This document shows positions 18,241-26,862 of a stretch of DNA of 64,000 nt, in pieces. The notes beneath the pieces are model-generated. The model made no database searches, was not told the origin of the DNA, and was given only the letters and a program-made list of their open reading frames with translations. The stretch comes from Paraburkholderia lycopersici (GTDB taxonomy: Bacteria > Pseudomonadota > Gammaproteobacteria > Burkholderiales > Burkholderiaceae), in contig NZ_FMYQ01000007.1 of NCBI RefSeq assembly GCF_900096975.1, positions 62,001 through 126,000 of the forward strand. Direction: 5' to 3'. The position numbers and the translations under genes were made by a program. Position 1 is the first letter of the stretch; each line of letters opens with the position of its first letter.

Positions 18241-19092
18241 ATGACCCTATATTCGATTGATGGGAAAACCCAGATGCAGAATCAGAAGCAGGACATGAAA
18301 GTTGGGATTGCGGTCCTCGGGACGGTCGGCAAAACGGTCGCGAAGGCGCTTGACGAGGGAATCCCGGGCCTGACGTTGGCAGCCGTAGCGGCGCGCAACC
18401 ATGCGGCGGCGAGCGACTGGCTGGGACAGCTACGACAGGTGCCGGTCATTACAACCTTCGAGGAAATGGCCGAGTCGTGCGATATCGTCGTGGAGTGCGC
18501 CCCAGCGTCCCTGTTAGGCGACATCGCTGAGCCTGTACTCAAGGCAGGCAAGAAACTCATCGTTCTGAGCTGCGGCGGCCTGCTCAATCGCCCAGACCTC
18601 ATTGACCTTGCGCGCAGCACGGGCGGCAGCATCCATGTACCGACCGGCGCTCTTCTGGGCCTCGACGCCGTTAACGCAGCGGCCGAAGCAGAAATCTCGT
18701 CGGTCCGCATGATTACCAGAAAGCCCGTCAAGGGCCTGGTCGGGGCGCCGTTCCTGGAGGAAAAGAAAATCGACATCTCGAGCATCCAGGAACCCATGCA
18801 AATTTTCTCGGGAACCGCTCGAGAGGCGGCGGTCGGCTTTCCCGCGAATCTCAACGTTGCCGTTGCGCTGTCGCTCGCAGGCAATGGACCGGATAACACG
18901 CAGCTCGAAATTTGGGCCGACCCGGCGCTGACCCGCAACACGCACACCATCGTAGTCGAGTCGGACTCCGCTCGTCTTCAAATGACTATCGAGAACATCC
19001 CGACGGAAAACCCGAAGACTGGCCGAATCACGGCCCAGAGCGTCCTGGCATTGCTGCGGAAGATGAACGCCCCGCTGCGGGTGGGAACGTAA
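18241..19092 (+). CDS. Aspartate-dehydrogenase-like oxidoreductase (NadX family)
   Basis: 283 residues; ATGs at 18274 and 18295 would give 272 or 265, closer to the family's usual length, and no start has a strong ribosome site. The N-terminus is a Rossmann fold (KVGIAVLGTVGKTVAKAL). The family signature appears as SIHVPTGALLGLDAV with the conserved His, and KPVKGL marks the substrate domain. Known members oxidise L-aspartate to iminoaspartate with NAD(P). It is first in a tight run with the extradiol dioxygenase subunits, so here it may act on an amino or imino acid from the aromatic substrate. That is inference. Confidence 0.85.
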   Translation: MTLYSIDGKTQMQNQKQDMKVGIAVLGTVGKTVAKALDEGIPGLTLAAVAARNHAAASDWLGQLRQVPVITTFEEMAESCDIVVECAPASLLGDIAEPVLKAGKKLIVLSCGGLLNRPDLIDLARSTGGSIHVPTGALLGLDAVNAAAEAEISSVRMITRKPVKGLVGAPFLEEKKIDISSIQEPMQIFSGTAREAAVGFPANLNVAVALSLAGNGPDNTQLEIWADPALTRNTHTIVVESDSARLQMTIENIPTENPKTGRITAQSVLALLRKMNAPLRVGT

Positions 19093-19094
19093 AA

Positions 19095-19397
19095 ATGACC
19101 GTTCAGCTCTTGAGCCCGCCGGTGGAGCTGCATCGGCTGATATCTGCCGCACTTCGGGACAACGCATTGGCTGACCTTATTCGAACGGCGCCGGACGAGG
19201 CCTATTCGGCGTATCAGGTTCCAGCTTGGCAGCAGGAACTCCTCGTGGCCGACCTTGGGGACGCAATGAACCGAATCGGCGTCCATCCGAATCTTCGCTT
19301 CAAGTTTCTGGCCCTGAGGGGCCTGCTGAAGTTGCAGTCGGCATCCGTCGCACCGTTTCTTGAATCGCTTGGGGGGAAGAATGGGTCGTATCGTTAG
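19095..19397 (+). CDS. Class III extradiol dioxygenase, small subunit (LigA/CarBa-like)
   Basis: 100 residues from the ATG at 19095, two bases after the previous stop. The helical sequence with DLIRTAPDEAYSAY and L-x-x-D-x-x-AMNRIGVHPNLRFKFLALRGL matches small subunits of the protocatechuate 4,5-dioxygenase/2'-aminobiphenyl-2,3-diol dioxygenase group. These form the lid over the active site of the large subunit. It overlaps the large-subunit gene by 17 bases, indicating coupled translation of a two-subunit enzyme. Confidence 0.85.
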   Translation: MTVQLLSPPVELHRLISAALRDNALADLIRTAPDEAYSAYQVPAWQQELLVADLGDAMNRIGVHPNLRFKFLALRGLLKLQSASVAPFLESLGGKNGSYR

Positions 19398-20196
19398 TGC
19401 TGCGGCGACATCTCATACCTTCGGCGCGAAAGATGGTTGTGAAGCCGCCGTTCAGCGTGTCTGCGATGGAATGGCGGAGATTGGGAGGGAAATCGCGAAT
19501 AGCAACCCGACCATCGTCATTGTCGTGTCGAGTGACCACCTCAATAACTTCACACTCGACGCTCAGACGTCGCTCGCAATCGGCATTGCGGACGAATACG
19601 TCCCACTCGGCGACATGGGGGTCCCTCGGCAGAGTTTTCACGGGGACCGGATGTTCGCGATGGCATTCGCAAACTACTGTTCCGAGACCGGATTTGACCT
19701 CACACCGGTGGAGGGCATAAAGCCAGACCACGGCATCGCGTTCCCGAACGCACTGTGCAATCGCGAGGGGCGAGCGGCACTGGTGCCGCTCTATCTCAAC
19801 ACGGTAATGAATCCTCCTCCGTCGTGTGCACGAAGCTTTGCGCTCGGGAAGGCGCTGCGCGAGTTCGTGGAGACGCAGCGGCCGCATGACGAGCGCATTG
19901 CCGTGGTCGGCAGCGGTGGTCTCTCTCACTGGATTTGTTTGCCGCGCTCTGGCGATGTCAACGAGGAATGGGACCGCTACGTGATGGACTGCCTTGCGTC
20001 CGGTCGCGGCGAGGAACTTGCATCGCTCGCTCGCCAGGACATTCTGCACGATGGCGGCAATGGTGGACTTGAGATTGCGTCTTGGGCATTTGTCGCTGGC
20101 GCAACGTCTGGCGCCACGGGGCGCTCTGTCTACTATGAGCCGTTGAAGGCATGGTGGACGGGGATGGGCGGCGTCCTGATGAATCTCGACGCTTGA
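19381..20196 (+). CDS. Class III extradiol ring-cleavage dioxygenase, catalytic subunit (LigB/CarBb-like)
   Basis: 271 residues; the ATG at 19381 is preceded by GGGGGGAAG and is preferred to an in-frame TTG at 19360. Iron ligands by family comparison are H12, H53 and E231, and H183 in GGLSHW is the probable catalytic base. The sequence is closer to CarBb of carbazole degraders than to LigB, as I remember them (GGLSHW, LPRSGDVNEEWDRYVMD). It should open a catechol-type ring next to the diol, in a complex with the small subunit. Substrate unknown. Its neighbour downstream is the hydrolase expected to act on the ring-opened product. Confidence 0.92.
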   Translation: MGRIVSAAATSHTFGAKDGCEAAVQRVCDGMAEIGREIANSNPTIVIVVSSDHLNNFTLDAQTSLAIGIADEYVPLGDMGVPRQSFHGDRMFAMAFANYCSETGFDLTPVEGIKPDHGIAFPNALCNREGRAALVPLYLNTVMNPPPSCARSFALGKALREFVETQRPHDERIAVVGSGGLSHWICLPRSGDVNEEWDRYVMDCLASGRGEELASLARQDILHDGGNGGLEIASWAFVAGATSGATGRSVYYEPLKAWWTGMGGVLMNLDA

Positions 20197-20251
20197 CCGG
20201 CGGCGTCGCTGTGGGCGGCGCCATGTGAAACTTTAGCTCTGACAAAGAACC

Positions 20252-21091
20252 ATGACCAATTGGAACCTGCCCGCTTGGGCTGAAGAAGCATCGAAGACCG
20301 TCGTTGCAGACGGCGTGGAAACCCACTATTTCGAACTCGGCGAGGGGCAGCCCCTGATTCTGATTCACGGCGGCGGCCCGGGGGCCGATAGCTGGGGAAA
20401 CTGGCAATCCTGCCTGCGCGAATATGCGAAGAGCTTCCGCGTCATCGCAATGGACATGCCGGGCTTTGGCGGTTCCGCGAAGCCGTCTCCGGACGTTTAT
20501 CCGTACGACCAGGCGAGCCGTAATCGACATCTCATCGCATTCATCGAAACGCTTGGCCTCGCGCCGGCGAATCTCATCGGAAATTCGATGGGGGGTGCGA
20601 CCGCTCTCGGCGTGACGATTGCGCGACCGGACCTGGTAGGTAAGCTCGTGCTGATGGGTAGCGCCGGCCTCGCCGTGAACAATCCTGACCCATCGGTGAA
20701 GGAAAAGCTGAAGCAGTACGACTACACACTCGAGTCCATGCGCACGGTCATGCAGACGATGACTGGTTCGCGCTTTGAAATCGACGAGCAGCTTTTGCAG
20801 CATCGTCACTCGCTGATGCAGGAGCCTAGCGCTCAGGCCGCAATCGTCAGGATTGTTCGCTCGGACCTGACGTATCCGGAAGACGCGATTGCTTCGGTGA
20901 AGACACGGACGCTGGTAGTTGCAGGCAAGGAAGACAAGATTGCCGTGCCGGCGCGCAATCAGCGCTATCTGGAACTGCTCGAGAACTCGTGGGGCGTCAT
21001 CATCCCCCACGCCGGGCACTGGGTGATGATGGAGGCACCCGAAGTTTTCGTGAAAATCACCACGGAGTTCCTGACGCAGAACTGGGCCTGA
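20252..21091 (+). CDS. Meta-cleavage product C-C hydrolase (CarC/MhpC/BphD-like)
   Basis: 279 residues, alpha/beta hydrolase. The catalytic triad is S112 in GNSMGG, D228 in AGKEDK and H256 in PHAGHW. The oxyanion region HGGGPGADSWGNW is diagnostic of meta-cleavage product hydrolases. It should split the ring-opened product into 2-hydroxypenta-2,4-dienoate and an acid, feeding the MhpD-F-E genes at 29.7-32.7 kb. Last gene of the operon, followed by a strong hairpin. Confidence 0.93.
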   Translation: MTNWNLPAWAEEASKTVVADGVETHYFELGEGQPLILIHGGGPGADSWGNWQSCLREYAKSFRVIAMDMPGFGGSAKPSPDVYPYDQASRNRHLIAFIETLGLAPANLIGNSMGGATALGVTIARPDLVGKLVLMGSAGLAVNNPDPSVKEKLKQYDYTLESMRTVMQTMTGSRFEIDEQLLQHRHSLMQEPSAQAAIVRIVRSDLTYPEDAIASVKTRTLVVAGKEDKIAVPARNQRYLELLENSWGVIIPHAGHWVMMEAPEVFVKITTEFLTQNWA

Positions 21092-21116
21092 ACTCTAGCA
21101 CCGTGATGTGGACCTA

Positions 21117-21142
21117 GGGACCGCCTCGAATGGGGCGGTCCC
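21117..21142. terminator. Bidirectional terminator hairpin
   Basis: GGGACCGCC (21117-21125) and GGCGGTCCC (21134-21142) form a perfect 9-base stem with an 8-base loop. It stands between the convergent hydrolase and two-domain dioxygenase-like genes. Confidence 0.8.
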
Positions 21143-21152
21143 AATTTGCATG

Positions 21153-22118
21153 TTAGAGGAGGAATGGAAGGTCAGCGGCATCCGCGGTGGCGATTACGTC
21201 GGGGCGCCAGTCGCGATTGACGTAGAGTTGCACAAGAAGGCCGTCGGCATCCGTGACGCAGACTGCGTGACGCGCCGCGTGGTCGACCTCGCGCATCACT
21301 TGGCCACCGATGCGCTTGATGCCATCAACGGCGGCTTCCAAATCAGCCTCCGACCAGACTTCGACGCCCATGTGGTGCATGCCATCGTTTGCTTCGACGT
21401 TGCGAAGCAGCGAGATGTCACCGCTGCTTGCGAAACCTGCGAGCAGCACGCATTGACTCGCGCGGTCACCGAAGAACGGACGCAGGCCGGCGACGCGAGT
21501 ATAGAAGTCGTACATCGCGTCGAAGTCGCGCACGGCAAGGCCCATGTGGGTGACGCGCTTACCTTGCACGAGCACATTCGAGAGGCGTTTCAGATTCGGC
21601 ACAGCTTTGAATAGCTGGCGCGTGTCCGGTACGTTTGTTTCGCCGGGAATCCATTGCGGCTTCTTTTTGATGATGATGCCCTTGCGTGCTTCTTCCCAGT
21701 CTTCGACGACGTCCGCGTAGAACTCCACCTCGTTGCCGTCGGGGTCCTTCAGGTAGATGGAGTGCGCGACGTCATGGTCGGCGGCACCGAGGAATTCAAC
21801 ACCAGCAGCCAGCGCAGCCTTGTAGCCCGCTACGAGCACGTCCTCGGATTCCACCTCGAACGCGAGATGGTTCAACCCTGGGCGCTGCCCTGGCTTCGCA
21901 TACTTGCTCTTGACATCGACAAGCGCGAAGTCGTGGTACGTGTTGCCGTTGCTCAGGAAGCTCGCGAGATTGTCCGGCTGGCGATAGGCCTCGGCGAAAC
22001 CGAAGGCGTCGTGATAGAAGTCGCACGCCTTGACGTAGTCAGAGACGAAGATATTTGAGTGCGCGAGGCGACGCGTCTTGAAGAGTGCTGCAGACTGGTC
22101 CGTGGTGGCGAGTTGCAT
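21153..22118 (-). CDS. Two-domain VOC protein, class I extradiol-dioxygenase-like
   Basis: 321 residues with two VOC modules. The N-terminal module keeps a full H20, H84, E132 set (LAHSNIF, GLNHLAFEV, GNEVEFY). The C-terminal module has H191, H249 and then Q297 (GLLVQLYV) where Fe(II) extradiol enzymes have Glu. In known two-domain extradiol dioxygenases the C-terminal module binds iron, so this is either a variant or a different VOC enzyme. It is convergent with the ring-cleavage operon and divergent from the APC transporter, so it is controlled separately. Confidence 0.82.
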   Translation of the reverse strand: MQLATTDQSAALFKTRRLAHSNIFVSDYVKACDFYHDAFGFAEAYRQPDNLASFLSNGNTYHDFALVDVKSKYAKPGQRPGLNHLAFEVESEDVLVAGYKAALAAGVEFLGAADHDVAHSIYLKDPDGNEVEFYADVVEDWEEARKGIIIKKKPQWIPGETNVPDTRQLFKAVPNLKRLSNVLVQGKRVTHMGLAVRDFDAMYDFYTRVAGLRPFFGDRASQCVLLAGFASSGDISLLRNVEANDGMHHMGVEVWSEADLEAAVDGIKRIGGQVMREVDHAARHAVCVTDADGLLVQLYVNRDWRPDVIATADAADLPFLL

Positions 22119-22400
22119 GTTAATGATTCTCGGTTGGTTGCGATAGGGCGGCGTTACTCACAGCCACCCATCCTCATACAACCCTACCGACGCATACAAG
22201 AAGGGACAAACGATTTATCCGGCGTAGGTGCATGAGGCGAACTCAAGCATAGAAACGCAGCGCCCCATCAACGTGCAAAAAAGAAAGCTGGATGGTCCGT
22301 GTTAGGGCAAACCCCACTCATTTCGATGCATGACTAATTGTCATCCGATACCTCAATTTTCGTTCGTTGTCCGCGACCCAGATAGTGGCTACAGTCCGGT

Positions 22401-22410
22401 CTGTGCACAG
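22401..22410. promoter_or_regulatory. Palindrome CTGTGCACAG, candidate regulator site
   Basis: Differs from the palindrome at 18050 only in its central two bases and, like it, is followed by CA. Located in the divergent transporter/VOC promoter region. Confidence 0.35.
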
Positions 22411-22584
22411 CAGGTGTTGACATGTTGATGAAAGTGCGTGCAATCGAAATCAACGCACTATCGATGCATCGAAGCGCCCAATAGCAATGCTTGTGTGTGG
22501 TCCGCAAATAGACGGCGATTAGAAAACCAATCAGGAGACGACTAGACGTGCGCGAGAAGACGGCCATATTCATCGCATGACGGG

Positions 22585-22601
22585 GCACTGTTCAACAGTG
22601 C
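22585..22601. promoter_or_regulatory. Perfect inverted repeat upstream of the transporter
   Basis: GCACTGTT and AACAGTGC are separated by one base, 148 bases before the transporter start. A dimeric regulator site is plausible; no T tract follows, so a terminator is less likely. Confidence 0.45.
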
Positions 22602-22748
22602 GTCCGAACTGTTTCTCAGGAGCGAACGCATGGGTCGTTCGAGCCAGAGGTTGCAGTCGGTAAAAGGGGCGCCCCAGCGTCCGCATCGAAGGCAAATCGA
22701 TGCAGCCTCGAAATAAAAATTTGTATCTCCCTTACTGTCGGAGCTTAA

Positions 22749-24215
22749 ATGTCCACTTCCCCTACCGAGCTTTCCGGAGAGTCCGGCTCTCTGAAAAAGA
22801 CGTTCAGCTCAATGTCGCTCTTCACGCTGTCCTTTGGTGTCATGGTCGGCTCAGCGTGGATTGTTATCGTCGGCGATTGGTTCGGCAAAGCAGGTCCGCT
22901 TGGCGCAATACTTGGCCTGTCGGCAGCGGCACTGATGATGTGTGTGGTTTGTCTCGTGTACGCTGAACTGGGCGCGCGCATACCTGCTTCGGGCGGGGAA
23001 ATCGTTTACACATTCGAGGCTTTCGGCGCCGCACCGGCCTATTGGGTGTCGTGGGTCTACACGATTCCGGCACTGGCGTTCACCGCGTTCGAAGGCATCG
23101 CGTTGACGTGGATGGTCGCGACGCTGGTACCCGGATTTGGCACGAGTACGCTCTACCATTTCCTCGGCTTCGACGTCTCGGCGGGCCAGGTTACGTTGGG
23201 ACTCGTGATAACAGCGCTGATGATGCTCCAGAATTACTTTGGGGCGCAGTTCAGCGCGGGCTCCCAGAAGCTCCTGACCGTCGCCTTTCTAGTTGTCGCC
23301 CTTGTCGCCATCGCCGTTGCACTCAGCAAGGGAAATCCCGCAAACATCACGCCCCTCTTTTACTCGGCCAACCCGAACTCGCATTGGTGGGCAGGCGCGC
23401 TCGCGATTTTCTCCTCCGGGCTCGTGTGGTTCTCAGGCTTCCAGGCCATTCCGCCTGTCATCGAGGAGCGTAACGACGACGTTTCTTTCGCGCGCATCGC
23501 TCGTGTCATGGTGATTTCCATCATCTTTGCGGCCGTCTTCTATGCACTCGTGATTGTCGCGGTAGGCATGGCCCAGCCTTGGACCGGGACGCTTAAGACG
23601 CAGATGCTTACGGCGGCTGCGTTCGGCAGCCTCACACCTGGTGGTTGGCTTGCGAAGGTCGTCCTTATCGCGGGCGCAATTTCAATCGTCAAGGTGTGGA
23701 ATGGCGCGTTTGTCTGGGCGACGCGAGTGATTCTGGTCCAGTCACGTGCGCAGTTCCTTCCGAGGTCTTTTGCGAAGATTCATCCCAAGTACGGCACGCC
23801 GACGCGCGCAGTGTTCCTGGTTGGTGCTATCAACTTCCTCGGTATCGCCGCAGGTCCCGGCGCGATTCTGCCTATTCTGGACGTGGCAGCCATCTGCATC
23901 GGCGTGGTCATCGCGAGTTCGCCCATTGTCCTGCTTGCCCTCAAGCTTCGTGACCGCAACGGCTCGACGCCGTCGTACGAGACGCCGGGTGGAATCCCCA
24001 CGATTCTGGTTGCCCTGCTGTTCACGCTCGCACTTGCCATCGTTGCGTGTGTGCAACCGTTCTTTGAGACTTCTGCCGGCCTGCCGCTGTCCTGGCAAAT
24101 TCTGGGAGCGTGGCTGATTGTTGGGCTCGTGCGCTGGGTCCTGATGCGCAATTCGTATCGTGATAGCAGCATTGCCCGCCGCGCGTTGCTTGGTGCGATA
24201 GCTGGCAACTCCTGA
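22749..24215 (+). CDS. APC-superfamily amino-acid/polyamine-type transporter
   Basis: 488 residues with about twelve strongly hydrophobic helices and the usual APC beginning (SLFTLSFGVMVGSAWIVIVGDWFGKAGPLGA) and a helix-6-like region (WFSGFQAIPPVIEERNDD). The family imports amino acids or related amines by proton or solute coupling across the inner membrane. Its place in the aromatic cluster, before a hydrolase and a porin, makes it the probable uptake system for the pathway substrate. A transporter of this class agrees with an amino-group-containing compound, but specificity cannot be read. Confidence 0.9.
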   Translation: MSTSPTELSGESGSLKKTFSSMSLFTLSFGVMVGSAWIVIVGDWFGKAGPLGAILGLSAAALMMCVVCLVYAELGARIPASGGEIVYTFEAFGAAPAYWVSWVYTIPALAFTAFEGIALTWMVATLVPGFGTSTLYHFLGFDVSAGQVTLGLVITALMMLQNYFGAQFSAGSQKLLTVAFLVVALVAIAVALSKGNPANITPLFYSANPNSHWWAGALAIFSSGLVWFSGFQAIPPVIEERNDDVSFARIARVMVISIIFAAVFYALVIVAVGMAQPWTGTLKTQMLTAAAFGSLTPGGWLAKVVLIAGAISIVKVWNGAFVWATRVILVQSRAQFLPRSFAKIHPKYGTPTRAVFLVGAINFLGIAAGPGAILPILDVAAICIGVVIASSPIVLLALKLRDRNGSTPSYETPGGIPTILVALLFTLALAIVACVQPFFETSAGLPLSWQILGAWLIVGLVRWVLMRNSYRDSSIARRALLGAIAGNS

Positions 24216-24335
24216 ACGCGTCCCATTGCACATATTGCTGAAACTGCGGCACGCCACGATTCAACGAACCGTGACACCGCCGCAGCTTCAGGGAAGTCTC
24301 GATTTTCAAGCTTTGATTTTTTCTAGCTAACGAAC

Positions 24336-25109
24336 ATGCCATATCTCTCGATTGAAAAGAGTCAGATTTACTACGAGGTGCACGGAGAGGGCGCGCCTGT
24401 GGTATTGCTCCACGGCGTCGGCGGCAACCATGCAAGCTGGTTTTATCAGATTGAGGCATGGTCGCAGCGTTTCAGGATGATTGCCCTTGATGCTCGTGGG
24501 TTTGGCAACTCTACGGACGCTGAAGGCAAGGGACGCAGCGCTTTTACCAGCGACCTCGAGGCGCTCCTGAACCATCTCGGTCTCGACCGTGTTGCGATTG
24601 TTGCGCAATCGATGGGGGGAGGCACGGCTGTAGATTTCACATGCAAGCATCCTGAGCGTGTTACGGCCCTGGTTCTTGCCGACACGCTTGTATGGCTCGA
24701 CCCGACTGAAGAGATGGCTGAACCCTTCAAGAAGGTGCAGGAGGCCACTGCCACGCTGAGTCAGTCAGAGCGGGTACTCGGGAGCACGTTCCGCACGGCG
24801 GAGCCCGCACTGAGCGAACTGTACCTCCGAATTGCGAGCTTCAATCAGTACACGTTCAAGACGCTGGTTGGGACACAACAACGTTACAGGCCGGTCGAAG
24901 TCGCCCAAAGCGGCGTTCCGACCTGCTTTGTCGTAGGTAACGAGGACGTACTCTTCCCGCCGGAATTAATGCGCAAAGCCTGGGAATCCGTTCCGGGTGC
25001 CGAATGGGTCCAGTTGCCTCGAGCGGGCCACTCGGCCTACTTTGAAGCGCCCGTCGTCTTCAACAATGAGGTCGGGGCGTGGCTCGATGGTCGCGTCGCG
25101 CGCGAGTGA
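24336..25109 (+). CDS. Alpha/beta hydrolase (enol-lactonase-like)
   Basis: 257 residues. HGVGGNHASW forms the oxyanion region, the nucleophile is Ser in AQSMGGG (about residue 92), and Asp and His appear in GNEDVLFPP and RAGHSAYFEAP. The pattern is closer to 3-oxoadipate enol-lactonase-like hydrolases than to C-C hydrolases, which have the GGGPG motif. It lies between the transporter and the porin on the same strand. It could cleave an ester, lactone or ring-opened product early in the pathway. Confidence 0.88.
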   Translation: MPYLSIEKSQIYYEVHGEGAPVVLLHGVGGNHASWFYQIEAWSQRFRMIALDARGFGNSTDAEGKGRSAFTSDLEALLNHLGLDRVAIVAQSMGGGTAVDFTCKHPERVTALVLADTLVWLDPTEEMAEPFKKVQEATATLSQSERVLGSTFRTAEPALSELYLRIASFNQYTFKTLVGTQQRYRPVEVAQSGVPTCFVVGNEDVLFPPELMRKAWESVPGAEWVQLPRAGHSAYFEAPVVFNNEVGAWLDGRVARE

Positions 25110-25374
25110 CTTGAGTCACATGCATGACAAAACATGGGGCGACGGTGCGTGATTATTCGTTTGTAAGCGAAATTTTCGCTGCATAACGTCGAGGGTGACG
25201 GTGCAAAAACCAAGAGTCGTGGACCGAGCCGTCACCACAGAGGCACAAGTACTTCCATGAAGTTGGCCGGACCGGACAACCCAAGGAATTTGTCGCAAGT
25301 GCGACTGCATGCTGAGCAAGTTGATTCGGCATGCGAATTAAAACAAAAGACCACTATCCCAAACGGAGCATTTC

Positions 25375-26451
25375 GTGAAAGCAAAACTTGCAGTCGCAGC
25401 AACCCTCCTGGGCGTGTCCGCCGGCGCGATGGCGCAGTCGAGCGTGACGTTGTTCGGTGCACTCGACGAGGCACTCGTATATGCGAACAACGCAGGCGGA
25501 GGCGCAACGGTCCAGATGCTCGACAGCTACCACTGGAATACGATGTGGGGACTTGAGGGGACGGAAGACCTCGGCGGCGGCCTGAAGGCGAACTTCTATC
25601 TCGCGAACTACTTCAATCTGTCGAACGGGCAGAATTTCAACTCCGGAAGCTTCTTCTATGGTGGCGCCTGGGTTGGTCTCTCGAAACAGGAATACGGTTC
25701 CGTGACGCTCGGGCGCCACTACGACTATTCCGTCTATCTGCTCTCGAATATGCCGGGCGTCAATGCTACGCTCGCGCAGACGCCGGGCAACTTGGACCAT
25801 ACGGGCGGCGGCTACCTGAACAATGCCATCACGTACACTTCGCCAACCTTCGGGGGCGTAACGTTCTCCGGTCTGTACGCATTCCCGGGCGGCACGAGTG
25901 ACCCGTTCGCGACCGGCCGGGCATTCAGCCTGTCGCTGACTTACCGCGGCAGCAGCTTCCGCGCAGCTGCGGTCGCGACGAAAATCAATGGGGCATACGT
26001 CACACCGACTCTTGCGGGGATGAACATGTTCCTCGGCCAAGACGTCATTCCGTACGTAAAGGTACACGTCGACTCGCAGAACATTTACGGCATCGCCGCT
26101 TCATATGACCTGACCAGCAAGTTTACGCTGCAAGCTAGTTACACGGACGTCGCGTTTGCCGGCTTCAACCAGTACCAGTCGGTGCGAACCGCGACAGCCA
26201 GTGCTGTCTATTCGTTTGCGCCGGACCTGAAGCTCACCGGCGCCTACCAGCATTCGGGCCTTGGTAGCGGCGACATGAACTCGTACAGCCTGTTCCTTGA
26301 CTACTTCCTGTCCAAGCGGACTGACGTGTACACAGCTGTCCACTACGCGCAATCCGGCGGGGCCACCCAAAGCGCCACACTGTTCACGCTCGCCCCGTCG
26401 ACGACAAGCCATCAGGTCGCTGTGGCCGCGGGTATCCGACACTTCTTCTAA
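25375..26451 (+). CDS. Gram-negative trimeric porin (Burkholderia OmpC-like)
   Basis: 358 residues from a GTG. A classic signal peptide ends in GAMAQ (Ala20 then Gln21), followed by SSVTLFGALDEAL, the first strand of Burkholderiales porins. Repeated amphipathic strands include GLKANFYLANYF and GLSKQEYGSVTLGRH. The last residue is Phe (GIRHFF), as needed for outer-membrane insertion. It probably admits the pathway substrate and is followed by a strong terminator. Confidence 0.95.
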   Translation: MKAKLAVAATLLGVSAGAMAQSSVTLFGALDEALVYANNAGGGATVQMLDSYHWNTMWGLEGTEDLGGGLKANFYLANYFNLSNGQNFNSGSFFYGGAWVGLSKQEYGSVTLGRHYDYSVYLLSNMPGVNATLAQTPGNLDHTGGGYLNNAITYTSPTFGGVTFSGLYAFPGGTSDPFATGRAFSLSLTYRGSSFRAAAVATKINGAYVTPTLAGMNMFLGQDVIPYVKVHVDSQNIYGIAASYDLTSKFTLQASYTDVAFAGFNQYQSVRTATASAVYSFAPDLKLTGAYQHSGLGSGDMNSYSLFLDYFLSKRTDVYTAVHYAQSGGATQSATLFTLAPSTTSHQVAVAAGIRHFF

Positions 26452-26484
26452 TCGGTCTACGGCGCGTCATGCCATGTGCCAACG

Positions 26485-26506
26485 AAACCCCGCTTCGGCG
26501 GGGTTT
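26485..26506 (+). terminator. Rho-independent terminator after the porin gene
   Basis: AAACCCCGC (26485-26493), loop TTCG, GCGGGGTTT (26498-26506) then TTCTTT. A textbook GC stem, stable tetraloop and T run. Confidence 0.92.
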
Positions 26507-26862
26507 TTCTTTGTTGATGTGATTTGCCTTCCGGAGACACCTTCACTTACATCGCTGGGCAACTGAAGACGCATGCAACCTCGTAGAGGAGTCGCCTCGG
26601 GACTGTTGCGTAGCCTCACGACATCAAACGGGTAAACCACTAGGGTACGCGGCCGTCGAGAGGCGGCGGACGGGAAGCCTTGTGGACACTGGGGCCTGCG
26701 CGACGCATGAACAAAGAGATGGCATGTGCTTCCGAATATTCAGTTGTCGGTCAAAATTTCGACACGTACCGTATCTCCTAGCTTATGCAATACGACGTTC
26801 GCACAGATTCATTGCATACAGTACACAAAGAGACTTTGACCAATACGTTGTAGGAAGAGAAC
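26507..26862. other. Promoter region of the oxygenase operon
   Basis: About 355 bases without a gene, between the porin terminator and the CarAa-like gene. Its last 100 bases are AT-rich and contain the TTGCATACAG element; the transcription start for the six-gene oxygenase/Mhp run should lie here. Confidence 0.5.
26812..26821. promoter_or_regulatory. TTGCATACAG element, candidate regulator site
   Basis: Matches the 18050 palindrome at 8 of 10 positions; the downstream flank is also similar (GTACACAA here, GCACACAA there, counting from the final G). It is 42 bases before the first oxygenase gene. Confidence 0.35.

Larger units (their letters stand above)
22119..22748. other. Long divergent promoter region
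   Basis: About 630 bases with no gene between the VOC gene and the transporter. It holds three palindromes: ATGAC-N5-GTCAT at 22330-22344, CTGTGCACAG at 22401-22410 and GCACTGTT-C-AACAGTGC at 22585-22601. Its length and symmetry content suggest complex control of both genes. Confidence 0.5.

Noticed and set aside
19958..21019. A 353-codon minus frame opposite the dioxygenase and hydrolase
   Set aside because: Shadow of two well-supported plus-strand genes.
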